The notes under the pieces are model-generated. The model saw only the letters and a program-made list of their open reading frames with translations. It was not told the DNA's origin and did not search any database. A program made the translations under genes and the position numbers. This document shows positions 19,921 to 28,184 of a DNA stretch of 64,000 nt, piece after piece (the stretch's first letter is position 1; every line of letters starts with the position of its first letter). The DNA lies in contig NZ_JABAFC010000002.1 in assembly GCF_012843435.1 (NCBI RefSeq), positions 1 through 64,000 on the forward strand, given 5' to 3'. This stretch comes from Psychrobacillus sp. BL-248-WT-3 (GTDB lineage Bacteria > Bacillota > Bacilli > Bacillales_A > Planococcaceae).

Positions 19921-20976
19921 TTATTTCCTTGTGTATTTCTTAATAGCCGGAAGAATTTCATTGCCTATTAGTTCAAGATTTTTTACTAAACTCTCAAAAG
20001 GCACCCCACCAAAGTCCATTTGTGCAATGTATCGTTGATGACCAAAAACCTCATGCTGATAGAGGATCTTTTCAATAATTTGTTGAGGACTTCCGATATT
20101 CATCACATCATGGGGATCGGCGCCTTGCATAAATTGATGCTTAGGATAACCATGCCCGTTGATTAGGTGGAGACCGTGGTTGAGATAAGGATAAATTTCT
20201 TGTTGGGCTAGTTGGGTTGTTTCTGCAGCGTAGAAAAATCCTGCAGTTGCAACAGGAAGCGCTTCAGGATTAAAACCACTTTCTTTAGCTGCATTTCGAT
20301 AAGCATCTATGGAAACTTTAAAGCTAGTAGCAGGACCTCCTAATGTTGCTATAAACATTGGAACGCCTGCATGTCCTGCTTTGATCGCGCTTTCTGGACG
20401 TCCACCAACAGCTCGCCAAATTGGTAAAGAACCGTTTTGCGGGCGAGGGATAACCTGTGCCTCCCTTAATGGAGCACGAAATTCACCGCTCCAGTTTATG
20501 ATCTCTTCTTTATTAATTTGAAGGAGCAGCTCAAATTTTTCTTCAAAGAGCTCTTCATAATCTCTTACGTTATAGCCCAACAAATCGAAAAGACCAACTC
20601 GGGAAGCCCTGCCAGCAATGATTTCTGTGCGACCTTTGGAGATTAAATCAATTGTAGCAAAATCCTCATAAACCCGTACTGGGTCAGAGGTACTTATAAT
20701 CGTAGAAGAGCTCGCAATTTTAAGTGTGTCCGTGGCTTGTGCTATTGCAGCCAAAACAACGGAATGAGCTTGTGTAGTAAAGTACTCCTGATGACTTTCC
20801 CCTACGCTAAAAAAATCTAGCCCTGCCTGCTCGGCTAATTTGGCTAGCTCTATTATTTCGTTAAGTCGCTGAGCGGAAGAAATACGTTCACCAGTATGGG
20901 GATTAGGAATATGGTCCCCTAGTGTATAAAGGCCAAACTCTAAGCCTTTGCTTTGGTCTATTCTATAGTTTTGCAA
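19921..20976 (-). CDS. LLM-class flavin-dependent oxidoreductase (luciferase-like)
   Basis: 351 residues, TIM-barrel of the bacterial luciferase family. FGLYTLGDHIPNPHTGER opens the protein; SVGESHQEYFTTQAH and RASRVGLFDLLGYN are conserved flavin-pocket segments, and PIWRAVGGRPESA is typical of the CE1758-type subfamily. Reduced flavin is expected to be supplied by a separate reductase. Substrate unknown. Single gene. Confidence 0.88.
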   Translation of the reverse strand: MQNYRIDQSKGLEFGLYTLGDHIPNPHTGERISSAQRLNEIIELAKLAEQAGLDFFSVGESHQEYFTTQAHSVVLAAIAQATDTLKIASSSTIISTSDPVRVYEDFATIDLISKGRTEIIAGRASRVGLFDLLGYNVRDYEELFEEKFELLLQINKEEIINWSGEFRAPLREAQVIPRPQNGSLPIWRAVGGRPESAIKAGHAGVPMFIATLGGPATSFKVSIDAYRNAAKESGFNPEALPVATAGFFYAAETTQLAQQEIYPYLNHGLHLINGHGYPKHQFMQGADPHDVMNIGSPQQIIEKILYQHEVFGHQRYIAQMDFGGVPFESLVKNLELIGNEILPAIKKYTRK

Positions 20977-21177
20977 TTATCGTCACCTCTCCAAGTTTAC
21001 AGTTTAAAAAAGATAACTAGTAAATTAAAGATACTAAAGAAAACTTTAAAATGGAAAGCTTTTGTCTTATCTAAAAGGTGTTCTATCTTAAAAAAAAAAC
21101 AAACTTATAAACAGCTTCTCCCCAAAAGATAAAATGTAGCAGCTCATTATAGTAGAAATTAGACTTTCTCCACAAAG

Positions 21178-21298
21178 TTACACACATATTCAAAAATTTA
21201 TAACATCTTTTTTGAGAGAATGTAGATAATTTCTAAAAAGTTATGCACTTATACACATAGTTATCCCTATTATAAAATGCTTCTGAAAGTTATCCCCA
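21178..21298 (+). promoter_or_regulatory. Cluster of DnaA-box-like 9-mers
   Basis: Against TTATNCACA, same orientation: TTACACACA (21178-21186, one mismatch), TTATGCACT (21241-21249, one), TTATACACA (21249-21257, perfect) and TTATCCCCA (21290-21298, one). They lie in the 435-base AT-rich gap (20977-21411) before the glycine-zipper gene. Clusters like this outside oriC titrate DnaA or let it control a promoter. AT-richness raises the chance of random matches. Confidence 0.45.
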
Positions 21299-21411
21299 TA
21301 TTAAGGATTTCACCAAACGTGTGACAAATTAATGTTGTTATATCTTTTTTACTATACAACTTATGAGTTATATGGTTTCCTTATTTATTAGAAGAAACCA
21401 GTGGAGGCAAG

Positions 21412-22614
21412 ATGAACGTGAAAAACATGGAATACATAAAGAATGAGCACTTTTTACAAAATATTTATTGCTCTTCCGTAGAAGAAACAGTAGAGGCAAG
21501 TTTGTTAGACAATCAGCTATTGTACATGAACCAATTAGGTCCTATCAAACTAGAAGTCGCATCTGACCAGTATGATGATGTGGTTTCACAACTAACAGAC
21601 CGTTTACAAAATGAAGAGCTTGCAAGAGAAACAGTGAAGCAAGGTGCTTTTACATATAAACAAGTTCGCTATATAGCCCAGGCTGGTCTTGTAGACGGAC
21701 TAATCTTAGAGGAGTCAGGTCGAGTTCAGCTTCTAAATGAGTCATTAGGAATGAGTGCAGCTGTTGCTTTTGCGCAAAGTACATGGAACGGAGCCACTCG
21801 TGAGGAAGCGGTAGAAAATGCGGTGTTCACTGGGTTAAATATAGTGGGAGAAGCAGTAGTAGATGAGGTGCTGTCAAATGACATGCAGGATATTGAACTA
21901 GATGACGCTTTTGAGTTAGGGAGTGGCGTCAGGGGGGCTATTCGAAAAAATGGAGCCAAGGTTGTAGCAAAGAAAGCTGCTGGAAAGTTTACTCATAAGG
22001 CTATGATTGGCTCATTAGCAGCTAAAAAAACTATTCTATTACTAAATGCTAACGTGGTTACCGGCGCATTAGTAACTGGTATGCTTTCTACCTTAGACAT
22101 TTCCCGAGCTATAAAAGGTGAGATGTCTAAAACGCAGCTGTTTAAAAACATCACGAAAACAGCTGCAAATGTGGCAGGTAGTATAGGAGGTATGGCAATC
22201 GGTGCAGCCATAGGTGCTCTAATTCCATGGGGGAGTACAAGCACTGGGGCCCTAATAGGCGGTATAGTTGGTTTAATCATTGGTAGTATCGTCACATCTA
22301 AAATTGCAAGTAAGATTTTAAATCGTTATATTGAAGACGATGCAAAAGAGATGCTAGATTTATTCGAGGTGCAGCTCGAGCAACATGTATACAACCATTT
22401 ATTGAACGAAAAAGAACTTCAAAATCTTTTGGATTTATTTAAATCGAAATACAAAATCCCTAAATTATTGCGTCAAATGTTCAAGTCCAATGATCGTGAA
22501 CAGTTTGCGCGAGAGATAATTCAAAAGGAGCTTGTTAGCATTTACAGTAATCGTAAAACCTTAAAGCTACCGACTATAAATGAAATCTATAAGGCTTTAT
22601 TAGAAATGAAATAA
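21412..22614 (+). CDS. Glycine-zipper membrane-associated protein of unknown function
   Basis: 400 residues. Helical N-terminal half (residues 1-160), then Ala/Lys-rich helices, and at about 245-300 a glycine-zipper hairpin (GSIGGMAIGAAIGALIPWG ... GALIGGIVGLIIGSIVTSKIA), a motif of proteins that insert in membranes. The C-terminal 100 residues are charged helices. No signal peptide. I do not recognise the family. It is a single gene behind a cluster of DnaA-box-like sites and before a strong hairpin. ATG 21412 follows GGAGGC closely; ATG 21427 is an alternative. Confidence 0.7.
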   Translation: MNVKNMEYIKNEHFLQNIYCSSVEETVEASLLDNQLLYMNQLGPIKLEVASDQYDDVVSQLTDRLQNEELARETVKQGAFTYKQVRYIAQAGLVDGLILEESGRVQLLNESLGMSAAVAFAQSTWNGATREEAVENAVFTGLNIVGEAVVDEVLSNDMQDIELDDAFELGSGVRGAIRKNGAKVVAKKAAGKFTHKAMIGSLAAKKTILLLNANVVTGALVTGMLSTLDISRAIKGEMSKTQLFKNITKTAANVAGSIGGMAIGAAIGALIPWGSTSTGALIGGIVGLIIGSIVTSKIASKILNRYIEDDAKEMLDLFEVQLEQHVYNHLLNEKELQNLLDLFKSKYKIPKLLRQMFKSNDREQFAREIIQKELVSIYSNRKTLKLPTINEIYKALLEMK

Positions 22615-22616
22615 CA

Positions 22617-22652
22617 AAAGGCCATTGCTGAGAGCTATTCAGTAATGGCCTT
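22617..22652 (+). terminator. Hairpin after the glycine-zipper gene
   Basis: AAGGCCATTGCTGA and TCAGTAATGGCCTT pair with one mismatch around GAGCTAT. Little T run after it. Confidence 0.65.
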
Positions 22653-22707
22653 ACGTTATATATATGGAAAGAGATTGATTGCCGACATATCAATCTAGCC
22701 TCTATTT

Positions 22708-23436
22708 TTAAACTTCTTTGTTTCTCTCCGTAATTTCACAACCGTCATCTGTACAAGTTGCATCTGAATCAGTTTGAATATGCTGAAGAGGCGCGGTTTG
22801 ATTTTCTTCCTCCCAAACTTTCTTCAATGTTTGGACGAAGGCTTCGTGAGGCTGCGCTCCAGAAATGGCATATTTTCTGTTGAAAACGAAGAAAGGCACT
22901 CCTTGAACACCGAGCTGTTGACCTTCTTGCTGATCCATTCGGACTTCATCTAAATAATCAGAGCTTGTTAGAACCTTGCTTGCTTCCTCACGATTTAATC
23001 CTACTTCGGTAGCTAAGTCTAAAAGAGTTTCGTGCTCACCTAGGAATTGAGATTCTAAGAAGTGAGCGCTTAAGAGACGTTCTGTTAATTCGCCACCTTT
23101 TCCTACCGACTCTGCATATTTCACTAAGCGATGCGCATCTAATGTATTGGTTTGTTTCATTTCGTCAAATTGGTATGCCAATCCTACTGTTGCTGCATTA
23201 GCAATGACCTGCTCATTCATTGCCTTTGCCTGCTCAGGGGACATATTCATCTTTTTAGCAAGCATTTCATGAACAGTTACACTTTTATCGCTTGGTAGAT
23301 GAGGCTGTAGCTCAAAACTTTTAAAGCTAACTTCTACCTTGTCTTTTTGATCAAACTCCTCTAAAGCCTGCTCTAAACGACGCTTTCCAATATAACAAAA
23401 TGGACAAACAAAATCCGACCATACTTCAATTTTCAT
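22708..23436 (-). CDS. DsbA-family oxidoreductase (FrnE-like)
   Basis: 242 residues, thioredoxin fold with a helical insert. Active site CPFC at residues 11-14 (WSDFVCPFCYIGKRRLE) and the cis-Pro loop VQGVPFFVF. There is no signal peptide, so it acts in the cytosol. Related to FrnE/polyketide-isomerase-type proteins; a C-terminal Cys pair (DATCTDDGCEITE) could take part in disulfide exchange. Role probably in redox stress. Confidence 0.88.
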   Translation of the reverse strand: MKIEVWSDFVCPFCYIGKRRLEQALEEFDQKDKVEVSFKSFELQPHLPSDKSVTVHEMLAKKMNMSPEQAKAMNEQVIANAATVGLAYQFDEMKQTNTLDAHRLVKYAESVGKGGELTERLLSAHFLESQFLGEHETLLDLATEVGLNREEASKVLTSSDYLDEVRMDQQEGQQLGVQGVPFFVFNRKYAISGAQPHEAFVQTLKKVWEEENQTAPLQHIQTDSDATCTDDGCEITERNKEV

Positions 23437-23515
23437 GACTGTTCCCTACCTTCCTATTGATAGAGTTAATATAGCATAAATCATATAAAGAGCGGTCCTT
23501 GTTTGCTTAGACTAG

Positions 23516-24616
23516 CTACTTCACCGGAGCTTCTCCTAGAAAGAGAGCAATTTGTTGGATAAGGTCCCTCCAATTTAAGGAAGCGCGTGCAATGGATTGT
23601 AGCTCATAGCAAGTGCTTGAGAGTAATTTCTCATCGCTTGTTACTTTTTTTAATGTGTTAGCTATCCCTTCCCAGTCGGATGTGGAGTGTATCTTTCCAT
23701 ATCTTTGGTTGTACGTAATATCGGAGACGCCGTCCACGTCTGTGCAGATCAAATAACAACCATTCTTAGCTGCCTCTGCTAAGACATGAGCATGACATTC
23801 TACTATGGAGGTAAGGGTAAATATTTTCGCAGCTCTATATTCTTGTTCTAGGAGAACTTTATCGTAAATGGGACCTAAGATTTTTACTTGAGAGGCATAA
23901 GTATTTCCCTCTAATAAGGTTAATAATTTGGCTTTGAAATCCTCATTCATTGGTCCAACTAAGCGAAATTCCCAATTCGGAATTCCTGCAGATAAGAAAG
24001 CTATTATAGCTGGAAGGACTTGTTTCTCTGGGGAATCTAATCTACCTACTGTTAAAATTACATTTTTTTTATCTTTAAATAAAACAGGTTCTGTAGGAAA
24101 AAATTCATAAAAACCGTTTGGAATTCTTTTTACATTTAAATTCAGCATTTCGTTAATTTTATTTTGAATTGGCTCGCACTCAGAGGTAACTAAGTCACAG
24201 AGATTCAATAGTTCTTCAAAATAAGGCTCTTGTAATAACCGAGATAACCAGTATCGATTTACATCTAGTTTCATATAAATTTTCCCAAGCGGGTTATACA
24301 TTTTATATGTCTTCAAAATAGATAGATAAGATGGGTAAGGACCAAATGCAACCGCAATATCAATTTCATGCGCATGCTCTATCATGTATAGTTTCATATT
24401 TTCCTCGAAGTTTCCCTCGGAGGAAACACGTGCAAACTTAACATTAGGAAAGGTCTCATGGAGTAATGTCTGGTTAATGTGAGCAGTTACTATGGTTACC
24501 TCGTATCCTAAATATTCACCAAGTAATATTGGAACAAGACATACATCCTTGAATAGATGAGCATCACCGAGCGTATAGGACTCAATACTGCACACAAGAG
24601 CAATTTTTTTGGACAA
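23516..24616 (-). CDS. Glycosyltransferase, GT-B fold (GT4-like)
   Basis: About 366 residues from TTG 24616, which lies 9 bases after AGAGGGG; the frame extends to 24649 without a ribosome site. The N-terminal domain opens SKKIALVCSIESYTLGDAH. The C-terminal nucleotide-sugar half has the GT4 features VGRLDSPEKQ and FTLTSIVECHAHVLAEAAKNGCYLICTDVDG (the E...E region). Acceptor and sugar unknown. No other sugar gene is next to it; it may build a wall or spore glycan. Confidence 0.8.
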   Translation of the reverse strand: MSKKIALVCSIESYTLGDAHLFKDVCLVPILLGEYLGYEVTIVTAHINQTLLHETFPNVKFARVSSEGNFEENMKLYMIEHAHEIDIAVAFGPYPSYLSILKTYKMYNPLGKIYMKLDVNRYWLSRLLQEPYFEELLNLCDLVTSECEPIQNKINEMLNLNVKRIPNGFYEFFPTEPVLFKDKKNVILTVGRLDSPEKQVLPAIIAFLSAGIPNWEFRLVGPMNEDFKAKLLTLLEGNTYASQVKILGPIYDKVLLEQEYRAAKIFTLTSIVECHAHVLAEAAKNGCYLICTDVDGVSDITYNQRYGKIHSTSDWEGIANTLKKVTSDEKLLSSTCYELQSIARASLNWRDLIQQIALFLGEAPVK

Positions 24617-24732
24617 TCTTTCAGCCCCTCTGGCTTTTATCTTTAACATATGTAAGTCAGCAGGAATGTTGAATGGTAAAGCAGAACTAAACGATTATGT
24701 ATCGGTTTAAGAATTATAAGGGGCGATAATGG

Positions 24733-25554
24733 ATGGACATAAATAAAATTATTAATAAATTAGGGATCACATCTTATACAAGTCTTGAAGAGGTACAGGG
24801 GGGAAAAGACTGCTTAGTATATAAAATACGAATACCGGATGGTACTAATCTTGCCCTTCGGATCCAACATGCGGAACGATATGATCAATTTTTATATGAA
24901 AAGAATATAAAGGAACTTGCATTAGAAAGTGGTATTCCGGTACCTATTGTGTATTCAGTTATAGTGGAAGATTCCTATGCTGCTATGCTAATGGAATGGA
25001 TTAAAGGAGTAACTGTACTTCAAATGCTAATAGAAAAACCAACTGTAGCTCATCAGCTAGGAGCAGAATTTGGAAAGACACATGCAAAACTTCATCACAT
25101 AACGGTACCGGAATCTTTAGAAATCAGAACTCCCAATTGGTTAACCCCAATCGGTTCAGAAAAAAAGATAATCGAAGAACTGCCATCAGCTAAAGAATGT
25201 CTTATTCACTTAGATTTTCATCCACTAAATGTTTTAACAGATGGTAGCAAGATTACGGGAGTAATAGATTGGACTAATGTAGCGTTAGGTGACCCAAGAT
25301 TTGATTATGCAAGAACTCTATCTATTTTACAGATAGAGGGATATCGTCATTTTAAAGATAATCTATCTCTTATAAAGGCATTTGAAACAGGTTGGAGAAC
25401 GGGCTATGAAAGTGTTGACGGGTCTTATAATAACCTTCCAGCATTTTTTGTTTGGGCGGGTATCAGAATGCAACGTGATATGGGGAATTCCTTAAGTGTA
25501 GAGCAGGAAAAGGACATAAAAGAATGGATTAACAGCTGGGGAATACATTTTTAA
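24733..25554 (+). CDS. Aminoglycoside phosphotransferase-like kinase
   Basis: 273 residues, APH/choline-kinase fold. Catalytic loop HLDFHPLNVL (H-x-D-x4-N) and metal-binding motif GVIDWTNVALGDPRFDYA are intact, so it should be an active small-molecule kinase. The substrate cannot be told; most such chromosomal proteins are not proven resistance enzymes. GGGGCGATAATGG lies before ATG 24733. Divergent from the glycosyltransferase gene (116-base shared region). Confidence 0.85.
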   Translation: MDINKIINKLGITSYTSLEEVQGGKDCLVYKIRIPDGTNLALRIQHAERYDQFLYEKNIKELALESGIPVPIVYSVIVEDSYAAMLMEWIKGVTVLQMLIEKPTVAHQLGAEFGKTHAKLHHITVPESLEIRTPNWLTPIGSEKKIIEELPSAKECLIHLDFHPLNVLTDGSKITGVIDWTNVALGDPRFDYARTLSILQIEGYRHFKDNLSLIKAFETGWRTGYESVDGSYNNLPAFFVWAGIRMQRDMGNSLSVEQEKDIKEWINSWGIHF

Positions 25555-25644
25555 GAGTAGACCTCTTCTTGAGGTTATTTGTTTAATCCATTTGTATAAG
25601 GGAATTTAACAGGTAACAAACTCTGTTTAAAGGAGAGGATTAAT

Positions 25645-27252
25645 ATGAATAAAAATGTCGCAGAGGTTATATTAGACCAACTATCCCTTTTAGGGGTTAA
25701 GCGAATTTATGGGGTAACTGGTGATACTATTATTGGGCTTTTAGACGCAATGGCCAAACAGGATAAAATCGAATTTATTGCTGTAAAGCATGAGTCTGTG
25801 GCAGCATTCATGGCTTCGGCGGAAGCAAAACTGACTGGTAGACTAGCAGTATGTACTTCTACAATGGGCCCAGGTGCAGCCAATCTTTTAAATGGTCTAG
25901 GTGATGCATATTCAGACAAGGCACCTGTATTAGCGTTAACGGGTCAGGCGGAACAAAAAGAAATGGGGACAGACTTTCAGCAATATGTCGATCAGCAGGA
26001 GCTATTTAAGCCATTTGCAGCATACTCAGCAAACTTAAATAGTGAGAATGCCATCGTTGATTTACTTCAGAAGGCAGCTGAAATTTCTCTACAGCAGAGA
26101 ACAGTGACTCACATATCGGTGCCTAAAAATTTATTTGAAAAAGAGACTACTGCAAAGGCTAGACAGCTCCCGAAAGTATTAGAGGGAACAGGCACCTTTG
26201 AACTAAATGATTTAGAAGAGGTAGCGGGAGTGATGAAACAGGCACGACAACCAATGATTTTAGCTGGTGCAGGAGCAAGAGGAGCAGCAGGAGATATAGC
26301 AGAGCTGGCTACAACTTGGGGAGCAGGAATTTTATTAAGTCTAGGCGGCAAAGGGATTTTTGAGGATGCTACACCTCATCTCATCCAAGGGATTGGTGAG
26401 GGAGGAAATCCCCATGCCCCAAATGTATTTAAAGATGCGGATGTAGTTCTAATAGCAGGAGCAACGTGGTGGCCGGAGGGATATGTGCCAGAGGATGCGA
26501 CTATTATCCATATTGACCTTCATTTAGAGCATGCCAAGAAAAGAGTGGCAGCAGATTACGGGATTAAGGGTAAAACTGAGCAGGTTATTCCTCTTCTATT
26601 AGAAAGCATGAAGGGCAAACAGAAGAATGAAGAGTGGCTTAATCGCATAGACGCAGTAAAAGAGAAATGGGCATATCAAAACGAACAGGAAGGTCAAATA
26701 CAAGGATCTCCCGTTCATCCATCACGAATAGCAAGAGGACTAGAAAATACGGTAGCAGACGATGCAATCATTGCTTTAGACACAGGCGACGTAACAGTGT
26801 GGATGAATAGGAACTTCCGTCAAACTAACCAAAAGGTTCTCTTTTCAGGATATTGGCGTTCCATGGGCTTTGGTCTTCCTGCAGCAATTGCAGCAAAGTT
26901 AGAGCAACCAGAAAAACAAGTGGTAGCCGTGGTGGGAGACGGTGGTATAGAAATGACGTTAGCTGATTTATTGACCGCTACTCGTTATGGTCTGGATATC
27001 ACGGTAGTAATTTTTAATAATGGAGCACTTCAAATGGAAAGCGATAAGATTCAAGCTGCTGGCAATGAAGAGTTAGGGACACAACTGACTAACCCAAATT
27101 TCGTTCAAGTGGCCGAGGCCTGTGGTTGGAAAGGGTTCCGTGTGGAAACAGATGGAAATTTAGAAGAAATACTGAGCAAAGCCCTCCAAACTAAAGGACC
27201 AGTATTAGTCGACGTATGGACCGAGCAAGCATTTTTCCCAGAAACAGAATAA
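25645..27252 (+). CDS. Thiamine-diphosphate enzyme, pyruvate oxidase type (YdaP-like)
   Basis: 535 residues, three-domain ThDP fold. Catalytic glutamate E50 (VKHESVAAFMA), flavin/nucleotide domain in the middle (ILAGAGARGA), ThDP motif GDGGIEMTLADLL ... NN at about 431-460. Closest in plan to pyruvate oxidase (acetyl phosphate or acetate from pyruvate, with FAD); an acetolactate synthase is less likely because the ilvB-specific neighbours are absent. AAAGGAGAGG lies before the ATG. Followed by a terminator. Confidence 0.85.
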   Translation: MNKNVAEVILDQLSLLGVKRIYGVTGDTIIGLLDAMAKQDKIEFIAVKHESVAAFMASAEAKLTGRLAVCTSTMGPGAANLLNGLGDAYSDKAPVLALTGQAEQKEMGTDFQQYVDQQELFKPFAAYSANLNSENAIVDLLQKAAEISLQQRTVTHISVPKNLFEKETTAKARQLPKVLEGTGTFELNDLEEVAGVMKQARQPMILAGAGARGAAGDIAELATTWGAGILLSLGGKGIFEDATPHLIQGIGEGGNPHAPNVFKDADVVLIAGATWWPEGYVPEDATIIHIDLHLEHAKKRVAADYGIKGKTEQVIPLLLESMKGKQKNEEWLNRIDAVKEKWAYQNEQEGQIQGSPVHPSRIARGLENTVADDAIIALDTGDVTVWMNRNFRQTNQKVLFSGYWRSMGFGLPAAIAAKLEQPEKQVVAVVGDGGIEMTLADLLTATRYGLDITVVIFNNGALQMESDKIQAAGNEELGTQLTNPNFVQVAEACGWKGFRVETDGNLEEILSKALQTKGPVLVDVWTEQAFFPETE

Positions 27253-27286
27253 CAAAAAAAGAAGCCCGGAATAGGGCTTCTTTTTA
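27253..27286 (+). terminator. Terminator after the pyruvate oxidase gene
   Basis: AAAAAGAAGCCC and GGGCTTCTTTTT around GGAATA. Confidence 0.88.
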
Positions 27287-27295
27287 AAAAGGGAA

Positions 27296-27327
27296 AATCC
27301 ACGTCTGCATGTGGTCAGACGTGGATT
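27296..27327 (-). terminator. Terminator of the 50-aa membrane protein gene
   Basis: AATCCACGTCTG and CAGACGTGGATT form a perfect 12-bp stem directly after the minus-strand stop. Confidence 0.8.
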
Positions 27328-27337
27328 TAGTCACCAA

Positions 27338-27490
27338 TTAAAACATTGGGAATACGTAAGAGATTAGGAACCAAAGGATACCAAAGAATATTATTAGGTA
27401 AGCAGCATACTTGATGAAGGTTGCTCCTACCATCCCAGAATCAGTGCGTTCTTCACGATGTACTTCTACGCGTTTTTCTTCTTCAGCCAT
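27338..27490 (-). CDS. Small single-helix membrane protein (50 aa), unknown
   Basis: MAEEEKRVEVHREERTDSG followed by one membrane segment (FIKYAAYLIIFFGILWFLIS) and YVFPMF. Excellent ribosome site (GAGGAGGAATAAAC before ATG) and its own terminator make it a real gene. The charged head would face the cytosol. No family recognised. Confidence 0.8.
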   Translation of the reverse strand: MAEEEKRVEVHREERTDSGMVGATFIKYAAYLIIFFGILWFLISYVFPMF

Positions 27491-27647
27491 GTTTATTCCT
27501 CCTCTCACCATATTTTTGAATATATTTTAATTAGGAAGGTTAATAAATGATTACCCACAAAGAAATTTGAATAAACCTATCGGGGGTAGAAATGAGTTGA
27601 AGGGCATAGAGTCCTGTATTAAAATGAGGTAAATTGGAGGTAATAAA

Positions 27648-27992
27648 ATGACGACAGCATTGCCGAAATGCCCAAAATGCAATTCCGAATATACATATGA
27701 AGATGGCTCTCTTTTAGTTTGTCCTGAATGTGCCCATGAATGGTCCTTAACAGAAGAAGTAGGAGATACGGCAGAAGAGTTGGTGGTGAAGGACTCTAAC
27801 GGGAATATCCTCCAGGATGGAGACTCTGTTACAGTTATTAAAGATTTAAAAGTAAAAGGGAGCTCTTCCACGCTAAAAATTGGGACGAAGGTAAAGAGTA
27901 TCCGCCTAGTAGATGGAGATCATAACATTGATTGTAAGATAGATGGCTTTGGGGCCATGAAGTTAAAGTCTGAGTTTGTGAAAAAGAGCTAA
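27648..27992 (+). CDS. PhnA/YjdM-family zinc-ribbon protein
   Basis: 114 residues. N-terminal zinc ribbon [25 protein letters not shown] (two C-x2-C pairs), then the compact SH3-like PhnA domain ([37 protein letters not shown]). Although named for alkylphosphonate use in E. coli, the family's real role is not settled, and no phosphonate genes are nearby. GGAGG lies before the ATG. Confidence 0.92.
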   Translation: MTTALPKCPKCNSEYTYEDGSLLVCPECAHEWSLTEEVGDTAEELVVKDSNGNILQDGDSVTVIKDLKVKGSSSTLKIGTKVKSIRLVDGDHNIDCKIDGFGAMKLKSEFVKKS

Positions 27993-28033
27993 TATAGGTC
28001 TCTTCGTTTAGAATGCATCACAAGGCACTAAAG

Positions 28034-28068
28034 AAGCAAGTACATCATTCATGTACTTGTTTTTTTAT
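28034..28068 (+). terminator. Terminator after the phnA-like gene
   Basis: AAGCAAGTACAT and ATGTACTTGTTTTTTT around CATTC. Confidence 0.85.
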
Positions 28069-28127
28069 ATATTGCCAGTTCTTTTTTTTATCCAATCCAA
28101 ATAACTTTTAAAAAAAATATCACTTTA

Positions 28128-28148
28128 TGCAAGCGTTTGCATTATAAT
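28128..28148 (+). promoter_or_regulatory. cre-like site overlapping a sigma-A -10 region
   Basis: TGCAAGCGTTTGCA (28128-28141) is a perfect palindrome matching the CcpA cre consensus, or a LacI-family operator. TATAAT follows at 28143-28148. A site between -35 and -10 should repress the glucosidase gene when preferred sugars are present. Confidence 0.75.
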
Positions 28149-28184
28149 GAATATATCAAATACTTCTGATGGGGGTCGGAGAAC

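Noticed and set aside
20977-21411. The DnaA-box-like region as a replication origin
   Set aside because: No dnaA/dnaN or other origin genes nearby, no clear AT-rich trio next to the boxes; kept only as a regulatory candidate.
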